Below, in pieces: positions 28,781 to 41,441 of a stretch of DNA of 64,000 bases. The stretch is taken from assembly GCA_013365365.1 (NCBI GenBank), contig JABVXU010000225.1:23177-87176 (forward strand), written 5' to 3'. A program made the translations under genes and the position numbers. Source of the DNA: Cruorifilaria tuberocauda (taxonomy: Eukaryota > Nematoda > Chromadorea > Rhabditida > Onchocercidae). The notes below the pieces were generated by a model, which was given only the letters and a program-made list of their open reading frames with translations, was not told the origin of the DNA and did no database searches. The stretch's first letter is position 1. Every line of letters begins with the position of its first letter.

Positions 28781-31700
28781 CTAACACATCATCGGTATGT
28801 GCAAAGCAGCTTCATCCGGCACTGATACAGAATGAATTCGATCTCTATATTTGTAAACGATTCTTAACATTTTCGATTCTGTCGGACAAGGATCATAAAA
28901 TCCTGGTAACTGACTCTGAAAATACTCAACAATGTTCAAAAAATAAAAATAACAGAAAAAAACAAAGGTACATGAAACATGCTTACAATGATTGATCATT
29001 CACTATTAGTGTTATTTGTACTCATATGACCATGCAATAATTAAGATTCCCTAAGTTAATCCCTTTAGCATGTTCGTCTATTATACGATTAGAAACCAAA
29101 CTGTTTGTAAAACGGTTTAACACCTGATTATTACATAATTTCTTCATCATTATTTTGACTGTTAGGTCAGTTTCGAACCTCTTTCCAACGCTTTTCATGC
29201 ACTTACTTATATTGCACAGTATAAATCTGAACTAATTTCCTAATTTTGCTATTCTAAAATTTCTGTATCAAAAGAATTGCATGGTTTCAGCAAATGGTGT
29301 CAATAAAAATGAGTATGTTAATCTAGCAAAAAATTTAAAGGACTATGAATTATTATAATTTCTGTTAATCTACTGAAAATTAAGTATTAATCTTGGGTAT
29401 TTAATACTAAATAACATTCTATGGATGTAAAGAAATGCTAGGAAACGAGGGAACTGATTACTTTTCCGGAGTATATCCTCAACTGCGAATCATTAACCAT
29501 AGCCTGTAGTGGCACTGTGACATCAACAATCCGATCGCCCAACAGCGGATATGACAATGCATTATGACCTTCCCCGATCATTTGGCCATATTTTGCTTCA
29601 ACAATGATTAAACCATGCTTCTGTTCTTCCTCCTTTGCTATTCGTTCTGCTGTACGTCTCATAAGATCTATGACATTGCTCGCTTCTTCACGTTTAACAG
29701 CATCTACCTGAATGCGGAATTTAGAATTCCTTTGAAAAATAAATAATAATATAGTATACTTCAGATAAGTAATATGACATGAATAATATCTTATTCACCA
29801 GTAGTTCTATATACTTTCTGTTTTCTATTAGTTGATATCTGAATACCTGCCGCTCTTCCGAATGATCCTCAAACAATGACATGAAACGTTCGTATGCATG
29901 TCGAAAAACTCCTTTCAACAAATAAAACGCTGCAATCGGCATAATAGCGCCATATAACGTCGAACGAGCTAAATCTTCTTCGCTGTCGCATAAGAGAAAT
30001 TGGTAATCGTAAACTGAGGCACCCGTTTTCAATCTTAAATGAAATCCAGATAAGTGGAAAAAAGCATTTAAAAAGCGTATTATGGAATAATGAACATATA
30101 ATAAAAGATATAATAAAACTAAAAGCACTAACCTAAATTTAGCTTGCAGAAGACAAGAAGGGAAAGCAAATGACAGGTTACATCCTATCCGAGAATATCT
30201 TGATAAGCGCTTTTCAAATGCAACTGCTGGCATAATACCCATTAATGAAAATATGCATGAAGTTTCGGTGAACGATTCCTGTTCTACACTCCGCTTTGTA
30301 TAAACTATTCGAATATTTGAATTTGCTGGTGATATCTAGATTTATAATTGATTAAATAATAAAAGTATGAATTCTTATAAAACTTCCACCACCTCAATTA
30401 CTGCTTTATTTTTTCACTTCAAGAATAACTTTAAAACTTTGATTAAGCAATAAATAGAAAAGGAACTGGGAAAAACCAACTGTCAAATTAATGAGGAACT
30501 TTGGCATATTCAATTCGGTGTGAATTAAAGATGTTGTTAAAGAGGATTGTAATCCACAGTGATATATTATAGATCCTTGCCAACATGGGTGTAGATTTCT
30601 AGACAGGACTGAAAAAACAACGAATTTCGACACATGATTAGTGATTAATTCATACAAGATAAAACTTAATTTTTCATAGAAGTTTGCTTTTATTATAGTT
30701 ATAGAATTATACAAAATGAACCTACTGAAAGAGCAGCCCGGACTGATAGCTGAATAAAGGGGAAAATACTGCATTGAAGGTTGTATCACAATTGCATTTT
30801 TCAAGTATATACTTTTGGCATATTTGCACCCCAGTGATATCGAATCTGGTGTAAAAGTTGTACTTAACTGAAAATAATTTGTTTTAAATACGTATTTCCT
30901 TTATATTACCTTCATAGTCATAACCCACAGAGCAAACCACACAAATACCTCAACCAGACATGATGATGAGATCACTCTTTTCCAAAGCAATATAAATGCT
31001 CCATCACCTTTACCATTATTCATTTTAACACGTCCGCTTAATCCCACTTTATCCCTTGCTGTCATAGCACATTCGACATTCTGAGACAGAGATAAACCGG
31101 TTACTTGTGGAGGACATCTAAAATAACAATTGTATCTATTTTCTATAATTTATATTTGTATTTTATTATCCGTTTTAATAATTAAAACTGTCAGTATGCA
31201 TAAGCACATGAGAACAGTTTTTGAAAATAAAATTTTTATAAAATTTGTCTCTTACTTAGTTTCAAATTTTTTTGTTTGAAACCAAAAAAACAGAAGTTGT
31301 TCAGTGCAAGAAAAAATTGATTAAATATAAAAAACCTTAGTTCAGGATTCGCAGCAAAAACTCCCGTCAAGGATGTTTTACAAATAAATAAGCTCTGAAA
31401 ACAATAAATTATGAGCCATATTATGATTAATGCTGTTGAATCCAACAATAATGCGGCGAAAATTCTTTATATATTCAGAATACCATACTAGGAAAAAAAT
31501 ATCTAATCAACTATTAATAAAAATCTAATCAACTTTGAGTAAATAAACTTACAGAAGGATGAATCCGTTGTAGCATTATTTCTGTTTCTCTTAATCGTTT
31601 AAGAAATTCATATTCGCGTCTAATGTTCTCAGCATTGTACGATTTAGGAATGAGCTCCCAGCCATGCAACTCAAGTCCTTGCAATCCAACGGTATCATAA

Positions 31701-32261
31701 ATTGCTCGCAGCTTGGGATCAGAAAGCGCTACATAAATTGAACAAGTAAATTGACTGTTATTAACTTTTTCATCTCAAAAACTTGTCTGAAAGACTCCGT
31801 CACAACTTTAAGTGGAAAAAGGACTTACTTTCGTATGCTTTTCGTAATTTCAAAAAGAAAATCTCAGCATCCTTTTTTTCCGCAGGATTAAGATGTCGAT
31901 CTGGATGGAATATCAAACATTTCTGACGGTAAGACTTATTAATTTCATCCAATGTTGCCTGCAATTCAATAAATTCTTCATGTCGATGATTTAAAAAATT
32001 TATTCCCATTGGGTCCAAGTTCATTGAGCTGAACACAGTACTGAATGAGATATACCGTTCAGAATCAATTCACCATAAACTGGGGTAAAAAACTAGCTCA
32101 TAGCCAAAATAAAATTTTACTTTTGTGGACTGCAAATTATTCGGGAAACTCACATCTCTTGGTACATTTAGAATTGCATAGAAATCGATATCTTCGTCAT
32201 CCTGAATGTCTGCTCCTTCCTCATTTCCATAAACTGAACCCAATGAGGAAGCATCTGACAT
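28781..32261 (-). CDS. DNAJC11: DNAJC11 homologue (mitochondrial J-domain protein)
   Basis: Eleven exons join in phase to 575 aa (human 559): 32261-32154, 31958-31829, 31728-31553, 31394-31336, 31117-30949, 30867-30722, 30598-30430, 30335-30133, 30033-29847, 29707-29462, 28915-28781. DNAJC11 associates with the MICOS/SAM machinery and shapes mitochondrial cristae. The J domain (about 27-95: [23 protein letters not shown] with HPD) is followed by [16 protein letters not shown] [13 protein letters not shown] and [11 protein letters not shown]. The middle part is beta-strand-rich ([18 protein letters not shown]). A membrane-like segment ([17 protein letters not shown]) precedes a coiled charged helix, and the conserved C-terminus has [36 protein letters not shown] and EAALHIP. 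In exon 5 I ended at GAG|GTATTT (30949) rather than the later GT at 30909, because the spacing then matches the human protein. The exon 7 end may be 30430 or 30418. Confidence 0.93.
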
Positions 32262-34300
32262 ACCTATTCGTGCTTTTTCGATTTATAATTATATCAAATT
32301 TAACCTGAAATAATTCTTACCTTTTACAATACAGTTCACTTCATAGTTCATTATCCATAGAAATAAAATTACAATAAACGAATAGCTCAGTGGAATAAAT
32401 AAGAATTACATTAAGATGACCTACTCCCTATACAGCCATATGTCTGATACAAAAGATAAGAATATTTAAATCAAAATAAGAAAGCTTGAAGAATGTATGA
32501 TAATATTTCCCTTAGAAGCTATGCTAACGGACCTTCCATAAAAAAATAGATATCGTTTGGCCCAATCCTTTAATATTTTGCATGAAAGAGGAAATGACTC
32601 ACATTTACCCATTCAAATAACCCAACCCGCTAATTTTGGACTCAAATTGAGTTTGTTAAAGCCTCAGACCCATCCCAAACACCGTCCACTCACGATTTAC
32701 CGACAATGATGATAGCGTGTTGCGACGGTATGGTTATTATGCAAACGTGTGCAGCTTACGTGTAGGTTAAACGTTGTTTGTACGTGCTGCAGTGAGCCTT
32801 TCATCATTTAGTTTCTCTACGGAGGCGGGATGGAGGCATAATTGCTTTAATGAAATCATATTTACTTGCTATCAACAATATAAAGAATTATTCGGAAGGA
32901 ATGCTTCGAAATTTTGAGAATGAAAACTCTAGTATCTATTAATTGTGTCTACACCAATTAACCAAGATATTCCATGATTCCGAAATGAATTCCGGCTTGA
33001 AGCACAAATAAAATCTACCGTTTGGAATAAATTTTGTTTTGACAATTCGTGTTACTTTCCTTATTGTGTACTCCATAGTTATGCAAATGTGATGTAAAGT
33101 GATTATTGAATATTAAAATTTTAAATATGATTTGATAGTTGATGTGTTTCTTGGACTTATATTTGGAAAGTTTGATTAGAAATATTAGGAAGAAGAAGGA
33201 TGTGTTTACTAATTGCAATATATTGGAGCGAAAAAATAGGATTTGGAATTCAACGAGTTTCTTAAGTAGCGTTGCATTGTGTTTGTCTTTTATTTCCATT
33301 CTCGTTTCTAAATTCTGATTCTCATTCTAAATCTTAGGCTTTACTTTCAAGTTAACCTGTTAGAGCTTAATTTTACTGATTCTTAAAAAAATTCATTTGC
33401 TAATGCTGTAAGCACAGATAACTGAAAATTTGCGTTTCGCCGTCACTCTTAACCTTTCACTTCGTTATATGTCGGGGTTACTCATTAATAGCATGTCACA
33501 TTCTATTTTTGATTTCCTTGACAACTCAATTCACTTCCCCAACTTTCCCGTAAATCTTCAAATTTTGATGTTTTAAAACATTGTCTACTCATTTTGGCCA
33601 AATATGCCAAAAATATTTCTTTTAAATGCCGGGATTAGTCTTTGCATGCACCGATTGTCCTCAAGTCTTCATTTTGTTAGTTCAAAACGATCATTTTGGT
33701 TTTAGATTTCGAGTTCGGAAAGGACTTAGAGTAATATTTTCCGAACAGTGACATTTAATTGACCTAAAGAGCGTTAAATGCAGTTTTCGCCATGTGATCT
33801 ATCTTGCCATATTCTGTCTTCAAATAATTTCCGAAGATCTGTAAACAGTTTCGGAAAGACTGTCCTAATGAAAACTCTAGTGTTTTTTTATCAAAGGCAA
33901 TGATATATTTATAAAAATTTGCTGTTCGCTGGATCTGTTCGAAACATTATTGACGGACTGAAGAAAGAAAATGAGAAAATCGAAATCTCAAATTTGTAAG
34001 TCTTGATATCCTTCTAAGTAATTGATAAAGTATTATAATTGATACGTGCAATATATTACCATTTTATATTCTAACATAGAATATTAGAATGTGATCCAAT
34101 AAATGGTTTTAATTGAAAGAACCTAGAATAACAGCTGTGGAATAAATAGCTATTGAGGAAACTTAGCAGCTGTCATTTGATGCATGCAAGAGTTGATGCA
34201 TCTTTTGCAATCATTATAGCAGCTTGTTTAAAATTTATTCAACTTTTCTGCCCACTGCTTTCATTGTCTATTGTATAATATACAAACTCTTCTGAAAGTG
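32262..34300. other. Spacer between DNAJC11 and the PP1-like gene
   Basis: Likely DNAJC11 promoter and 5' UTR (an acceptor TTATTTCAG near 32308 leads into the leader), plus the 3' end of the phosphatase. The stretch 32,660-32,840 is GC-richer than its surroundings (TGTTGCGACGGTATGG, CTACGGAGGCGGGATGG) and may be the DNAJC11 core promoter. AATAAA on the minus strand at 34234-34239 lies about 60 bases past the phosphatase stop. No coding exon was seen. Confidence 0.45.
34234..34239 (-). terminator. Poly(A) signal of the PP1-like gene
   Basis: AATAAA about 60 bases downstream of the stop at 34301, in the sense orientation. Confidence 0.55.
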
Positions 34301-37300
34301 TCATTTGTGGAAAAATGATGTTGTTGACTGCGAAATCGATTCATCACTTTTCACTAATGATTGGGACGGAGTGAGTTCTCTGCTGACATTTGTTTTCCTT
34401 TGTTCAATGTCGGTGATTCGTTTCTGACGAAATTTCTCGGTAACTTGAATCTGCAAATTATATATTATCGCATCTGAAACAATTTAATGCAAGCTTTAAG
34501 AATTTCAAACAGTAGTCAATTTTTTGAATAAATAAAAAAAAGATTGATTATTCGATTAGTATGTATGTATGTAGTTCGACGAACAGTATTTAATGAACCT
34601 GTTTGATGGTTATGTTCATAGAGGTTGAAATTTCAAGGGATGCCCCCATATTAATGTCACTGTTTGATGATCCCTTATATCCGGGAGCTGAAAACAAAGT
34701 CAACATGCAACCACCCGAAAATAATGCGTATCCATGAAGTGGTGCCTGAAAATTATGATTAAACTTTAAAAATTTATCGAATCATTTTGTACCAACACAA
34801 AAGCAGTATAGTCTTGATCTTACCCATCCAAAACATGTAAGATCTTTGAACGAAAAATTCTTTCGTGAAATGTCAGATGCATAATATAGTTATCGAAATT
34901 TTTTTGTACAGATCGAAGTTAATTTCAAAAAAAATACAATGATTTTTCATATAAATTTTATCCTGCAAAATTATATCTCTAAGTGTCTACCGAAAAGATC
35001 ATTAAAAAAATAAGAAAAAGACAACTACAAATCCTTTATTTTATCCCTTTTTCATCCCTTTTCTCTTTTTACTTTTAATTGCAGTTTCATAAAGAAATGA
35101 TATCAGTTCCAACATCTGTTAGTAATCAATTTTTTTTCTTCCTTATTTATTTTTTTTGGTATCGTAATTCTAAAATCAAAATTTTTTTGAGTTCAACTAG
35201 CAAAATATTTTATTTCGAAAATTTGAAAGAGAAAAACTAGCCTGATGTCCACGGATCAGCATATCAATTCCCAACTTCTTGCAAACATTTTGTACCGTAT
35301 CAGAAGCAAATAGTTGCCCAATGCCATAGAGTGGTTCACGTTCAAAATTACTGCGAAAACCAGTACGATCTGGCGATGTATCGGGATCAGACCATACCAA
35401 ATCACATTGCAGGGATCCAACCTCAAATTCTTCCAAAGGCCGTCGAATTTCTCGGATTGCCTAAATTTATTAACTTCCTCATATTTTTTGAATCAAATAT
35501 TCAAGTATGGATAGATATTTTATTGGGTTCCGAAGATTTTAACATTACGTGTTATTGATTTTTGATAGATGAATAACAGACCTGAAGTGAAGTAAGTTTT
35601 GGACCAATGCCACCATGCATCCCAAGAATCCGACCTCCAATAAGCACCGCTAGTGGTAAATTATTGAACAAAATTCGAAAGTAAGGATATAACGCTCGAC
35701 CATCTTTACCATCTGAAATAATAAACAGAGACCGTCCCTGCTTCTCTTATATGTCCAAGTACATATCACATTTTCATAGTTTTATTGCAGTTCCTATTTT
35801 TCGACTTTAAATTTACCGAGATTTTCAGAAAATCTGGCGCAAACTTCTTCATAGAATGAATATGCGCGATTTAATGACTCTTCTTCATGATTACCACGGC
35901 ATAAAAAAATATTTTTCGGGAAACGAACCTTAAAAGAAAAGATTATTGAAATATTTGTTGAATTGTAAATAACTTGAATTAATTTAGAAATTGTGCCAGA
36001 GAACTTACTTTAAGAGCAGTAAGTAATGCAACCACTTCGATTCCATGCGAGCCGCGATCAACGAAATCACCTAAAAATACGCTACGTACTTGACTTGGCC
36101 ATCCATTTAAATTAAACCATCGATGCAAATCACTATATTGGCCGTGTATATCACCGTAAACCACGCAAGGTAATGGAACCTGAAATTCATTTCGTTCAAT
36201 CATTGCTATCTGACAAATTTACGTCAATCTTCTTCTAATCCCTGTGAAATAAACTGTTTTACTGCTTCAATCCGATCGATACCTCCAACAGTGTTGGCTC
36301 TTCAAGGAACACTTGTGCTCCTTGAAGAAGAATTTCTCTGATTTCTTCAAATTTGAAAGAAAATTGTTTCGGACCATTCCTAATTAATTTCATCAATAAA
36401 TCACCGTCGAATTCTTCCGAAACTGAACATTTCAAAAAATGAAAATATTATCATTATAGAACTTATAAAATGTTCAACTTACAATATAATAATTTATCTA
36501 ATTTTCATCACTAGTGTTTTTAAGGGTTTTGTAGATTTTCTTGAAACCTACACTATATATATTTCCACTAAACTTTAGAAACACATCGTCACTGTCTTTT
36601 CCATATGAGGAAGATTGGTCTTATTTATATATCGAAAATATGCACTGATTCGGGATAACAAATCATAGAACAAAATCTTATCATTTTTATATCAATTAAT
36701 TTGATTCAATCAATAAATTATGTAAAATTGAGAAGCACTTGCAAGCGTTATCATCACTTGCAGAACAATCAGCATTCGTTATATCATCTGATGTTGCATA
36801 AGTTAACACGCGTATGATTTTTGGTGGCTTTTTCCCTTTTAATATTGCTTTCAATCGACCACCTTGCTTTATTGTACTTAAAAGACTAATTAAAAATGCG
36901 AAAACAAACGGAAGATGTGAAGTAATAGTAACCCTCAGCTTCTTAAAAAATATTAATAAATATTCATATTTAAAACATAGCTGAACTGACTTTCAAACAT
37001 CATATGAAAAATGAAGTGAATTTATATGTTCCTGAATATAAGGTATCGAATTTAAATTCATTTATCTTCAGAATTCATATAGGAAATACAAAAGCTTGTC
37101 ATAAAATTAGTCTGGAAAGTCGAAGTAATAAAAAATGAAACAAAATCATTTGCATAGAATTTAATTTCTTAATATTAAAAAAAAGATTATGAACGAAAAT
37201 ATTGGCAATCATAAATTTGACAAGCAAGGTATCTTGCGATCAAGAGAACTTATGAAATTATATATATACATACTGTAGCAGCGTGTTTTGTTCGAGGAGA

Positions 37301-37440
37301 GTAAGTTGTGCAGGGACGATAGTATCTGTACGATCTGAATGGACCACATTGGTGGACGATTTTCGACCTGGTGCACAGATCATTCCCGGAAGATCCTCAT
37401 TATTATCAGTATCATCAGCAGATGTTTGCAAAGTAAACAT
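34301..37440 (-). CDS. PP1-family serine/threonine phosphatase with long N-terminal extension
   Basis: Ten exons join in phase: 37462-37274 (first ATG at 37440), 36876-36758, 36619-36512, 36422-36283, 36209-36009, 35928-35817, 35712-35582, 35460-35242, 34745-34599, 34450-34301; 497 aa from 37440. Metallophosphatase motifs are all present: VYGDIHGQYSDL, FLGDFVDRG, LCRGNHEE, GMHGGIGPKL, CDLVWSDPD, IRGHQ and FSAPGY (SAPNY in canonical PP1). Metal and phosphate ligands (Asp, His, Asp, Asn, His, His, Arg) are kept, so it should be active. It is a divergent nematode PP1-like enzyme. The catalytic part begins around EEFDGDLLMKLI; the roughly 130 residues before it are of unknown function. A 49-residue Ser/Thr-rich tail follows. 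One intron uses a GC donor (HQ|A junction, 35241). The first three exons are supported by phase and consensus sites only and could belong to a larger fusion with the upstream receptor-like gene. Confidence 0.85.
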
Positions 37441-37622
37441 CTCTCCAACATTTGCATTCAAACTGCAGTGTGAATCAGTGTCTAATAATTTATGTGCAAC
37501 ATTTGTAAAATATTTTTTAAAAAAGGATTAGTAATTAAAAACTTGCATCTGAGAAATCTAAAATTAAAGTTGGGAGAAGATATGAGATCATGAAATTTCG
37601 TTCATAGTATCCATCATTGACT

Positions 37623-37628
37623 TTTATT
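37623..37628 (-). terminator. Candidate poly(A) signal between receptor-like and PP1-like genes
   Basis: AATAAA about 105 bases after the receptor-like stop and about 160 bases before the first PP1-model exon. This is the spacing expected inside a nematode operon or between close separate genes. Confidence 0.4.
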
Positions 37629-37733
37629 TCCCTAATATATTTTCCACTTGGTAAGATAATAATTGAAAAAATAATTAGAATGACACTCTTCACCTACTTT
37701 TTCTCTCCATTCTTTCCAAAAATAAACTTATCA

Positions 37734-39118
37734 TTACACAGCCTGACGTTTCCGTCGCCTTCTATTGACAAAAACAACAACAGCACCAACGAGACAGGCA
37801 ATGACCACAGCCGAACATGCCACTCCACTAACAATAGCCCAGGAAGTTTTATTTATTTTATTAGTCGACAACGGGTCACTCATCCTTTGCGATAAATTGA
37901 TATCTAGTGCTGCTCTTTTCATTTCTGCAAACAGACTAGCAAAAATTTTATGCCACAGACGATAAATCGTGTGATCTGCAGCATCCAGGATATCTGGTAA
38001 TAAAATTAATTTGAAATTTTAAAATTGTTCACCTGAACAAATTCGGTTTTCCAGATCTTTTTACTTCTTTTAACTTACCTTTAACTCTTTAACCTAAATC
38101 ATTTTTTTTAGTTTGAAAGAATAAAACTTAGAATTAATAAATTAAAAAAGAATTCGTAGACAACTATTCGTTAGTTTTAAAATTAAAAATTTTCACCAAC
38201 CTGGCATTGCTACATCTGATTTGTTTTTATCAGTTCCTTCGGGAGATTCTTTTGTTTCTCCTGAACGATTATTTGAATTTTTCTTTCAAATTTATCGTTT
38301 TTTTACACCATAATGACGTATTTATGTGTTATGGTGTAAAAAAAACTGCAGGAGAAAAGGTGAGCAAAACTTTTTACCTCCTATTTCAAATACAAAACTT
38401 TGATTGTTACAATTTATAAAGATTAAAAAAATTTTGGAAATGTAGGAAAAGTTGAAAAGATTGAAACTTCCGCAAAAATAACGTGTAAAAATACACTTTT
38501 GTGCAGATAATTTCCGTTGCATTTCGTTGTATTGCAGCAGCAATACTGCAACTGTCGAGATTTATTGATTGTTGCGGGACATTTCTTGAACATATTGTTA
38601 CGACAGTTTATGCTATTCATCCATGTCCCGTGCTTCAAGCAACTTATTTTTACAGATTCTTGAAGTCCGAACTTATTCAAATTTATGAAGAATTAAATAC
38701 CAAAATTATTGGTATTTTTTTTGAATTTCCTTGAGAATTTTCATTCGATTTTGATTAAATTTGGCAGGAATTATTGGTGAAGAAAGGATAGGTGAAATGA
38801 AAACTTTTTAGCTAATAAACGATTTAGGCAAAAATGCAATAAATACATAAGTATATTTCGAAACATTTTTATTGCTGCTCAGAAATTACTCAAAGTTCTT
38901 GATTTCAAAATAAATTAGGTGCAGATGAAGTAACCGAAGAATATACCTGTCTAGTAATAGTACAACCATATAGTACAGTACCAGTATCAACAAACTCCAT
39001 AGTGTAGCACATTGACATGCCGTCTCTTTCACTGACACATTTTTCAAGCAATAAAGGTTGAACATTTATTACACATTTTAAAGCGTCAATTTTGCTATCA
39101 CTCTTGTTTTCTCTTTTG
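37734..39118 (-). CDS. Single-pass membrane protein with activin-receptor/Ly6-like ectodomain, 5' partial
   Basis: Three exons join in phase: 39118-38947, 38671-38497, 37993-37734 (about 202 aa without the signal-peptide exon). The ectodomain is cysteine-rich: LKCVINVQ, EKCVSE, SMCYTMEF, YGCTITR, ISCLKHGTWM, INCRNN, FKKCP, then YCCCNTTKCNGNY. The closing CCC-x3-KCN resembles the end of the three-finger ectodomain of TGF-beta/activin type II receptors (CCCxxxxCN) and Ly6 proteins. A juxtamembrane region with IYRLWHKIFASLFAEM follows, then a TM helix (WAIVSGVACSAVVIACLVGA) and NRRRRKRQAV, then stop. No kinase domain follows, so it would be a decoy/co-receptor-like protein unless spliced on. A donor GT|GTAATG at 37738 fits in phase with the next exon at 37462, which belongs to the PP1-like model. 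AATAAA at 37623-37628 favours a separate 3' end. Confidence 0.65.
38298..38344. repeat. Perfect 16-bp inverted repeat, 15-nt loop
   Basis: TTTTTTTACACCATAA at 38298-38313 and its exact reverse complement at 38329-38344. It sits in an intron of the receptor-like gene. Confidence 0.9.
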
Positions 39119-41435
39119 CTATAAAAAATTGCGAGTGCGATAACATACTAATTGTATTCTTTATATATTATTGAGAAGGCACTTTGAAAAACCACTTATC
39201 AAGTTTGAAATAACAAATATTTTGATTAAAACAGTAATTACGACTTCTTTAATTGACAGACGTTCATATCGGTTGGCTTTGTAATAGTACCCAGAACAAG
39301 CGTTTGGTATCAGATTTCAAATTAAAAAATAAATTAGTAATTAAAAATATTGTGGTATAAAAAAACGTTCTTAAGTGCAAAATGACACAACAACAATAGT
39401 TATATCATTTTTCTGCGGTGAAATTTAAACTTCTAATTAAATTGACCTGAAACTCACATGAGAAAACATTCAGCAGTGAATAACCATGCTGGCAAAAAAA
39501 TCAGCCACATAGAATGTTTCAAGTAATAAAAAGTAAAATTGACGAGTAAAATGCGACCATTTATAATTGTGAAAAAATTACCTACATAATTTGAGTATGC
39601 CCTTGTTAACAGATGAATTATTTTAAGCTTTGAAATACTACAGTATTATTAGAGCAGTGTTACAACTAATCATTTCAGAAATTGAACAGCTTATTTAAAA
39701 CCAGAAAATTGCACCGCAATAAGCCACAAGTTAATCTAGTAAATGTACATGTTAACTGAAACTTACCATAGACTCGCAACTCCAAGAGGTCACAACAGCG
39801 TAGCATTTCTACTAACTCCGTCAAATGAACGTTTCAGCATCATATATCAGATGAATGGAGAGATCGCTGCACCGATTACAGTAGCATACCCGATTACTAC
39901 ACCTCATTAATGCTGGCCTTGTTAATGTTATTTCAGATGCCTTTTAGAACAGACTTCTAAACGAAAGAATTTATTTTAACATTAGGAAACTGTCAAACAA
40001 ATATGGACAAAAACTGAGTCAAGTTAAAAATGATTAAAAATACATGCTAAAATTATAGTGTATTTGAAAACTACAACTAACAGTTAAAACATTAAAAAAG
40101 CTGTACAGGTTATTTTGACAAATTTCGCCAATATGATTATAAATTTGTACTTCGGGAATACCGATAGAAATCTAAATACATTCCACGCAAATAACTCGAT
40201 AACAATTAAATAATCCAATTAGAATTAACCCTTTTGCGTTTTTCGATTATCCTTCTCTAAATGGGTAAATCTCAAGTTTCTCTATATAAATAAATCTTTT
40301 AGAGGAAGATTTCCCGTGGGGATATGAATGCTAAAAAACCCAAAGTAAAAAAAAACATGATATGGCACTATGTTTAAAGAAGGTAGGCAAAATTATCGTC
40401 AATAAATTTAAATTCTAGAAAAACTATCGACAGTGGCAGAATTCTACTTTGGTACATCACCGCTGAAATTGCACACTCAAAAATTTACTACAATATTAAT
40501 CTAAACATTTAAATTTAAATGCGCTACTTGCAATCTACTAACATCTTCCCAGATGTACTTTGCATATTATTTGTCCCAAACACTCTTGAAATCTTCCAAC
40601 TAATTAGCATGCGAACAACCGCAAACAGTAGAATGTAAGTGAAACTGCAAGCAGCGCACCGGTAGATATAAAGGAACCGGCTAAACAAACAAAAAATAAC
40701 AGCAAGGAACATCGGAAGTAAAAAATGGATTAAAATATTACGTTTATATTGGAAGAGAAGTGAGATATGTGCACGAAATTATGTGATATGTATTTCGTGT
40801 AGAAATGAGACCAAAACAATTTCTTGAACTTATATCGCAACTAAACAAAATTTAAAATTACATTTAAACAGAGAACATGTGAAGATAATTCAGGTAGTAT
40901 TAAAATTAATATTAAAGGAACATAGCAATTAGAACTGATCACCACAGATCTATTAATCGACACAAATAAAAAAGATTGAAACCATTAGCTATACACCAAA
41001 AATTTTCCTGATCTGACGATTACATCGTTACCTGAGATTATAAATTTATAATGCTAACGAACAACATCAATAGTTTAATGAACAGATGAAATAATCAAGA
41101 AGCGTGGCTTACGCGCTGTATTAATATTTCTAACGAATTCAAGAACTCAAGCATATTTTAAGTCTTTTCTGAACGTAATGCTTGATTGCTCAACCGTGCA
41201 TCTCTTTTTCCATATCATTTTGTTTCTTTTCCTCCTTACTGAAATTTTCTTCTGCAGAAACGATGAAAAAAGAGGAAACCAGCATGCTACCCAATTATTC
41301 ATAATTATCCCTTTCAGCTTATTATCCTGTTGGAAAGTTATATTTCCGGTTCCTTACAACGGAACCACAAAACGTTTATAAATCGATATAGCATGATGTA
41401 AAACATGCTGGTCAGTTATCAATACACTAGCCAAA
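39119..41435. other. Spacer upstream of the receptor-like gene
   Basis: About 2.3 kb that should contain the missing signal-peptide exon of the receptor-like gene and its promoter. A strong minus-strand donor (CTATG|GTAAGT) near 39768 follows an ATG-containing stretch, but its phase does not fit the next exon. A hydrophobic minus-strand frame starts at 40712 (MFLAVIFCLF), also unproven. Nothing firm was found. Confidence 0.4.
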
Positions 41436-41441
41436 TTTATT
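41436..41441 (-). terminator. Poly(A) signal abutting the zinc-finger stop codon
   Basis: AATAAA starts immediately after the TAA of the zinc-finger gene, implying an extremely short 3' UTR if it is used. Confidence 0.5.

Noticed and set aside
30904..30948. Extension of DNAJC11 exon 5 to the GT at 30909
   Set aside because: In frame, but adds 13 hydrophobic residues absent from the family; the earlier donor restores the human spacing exactly.
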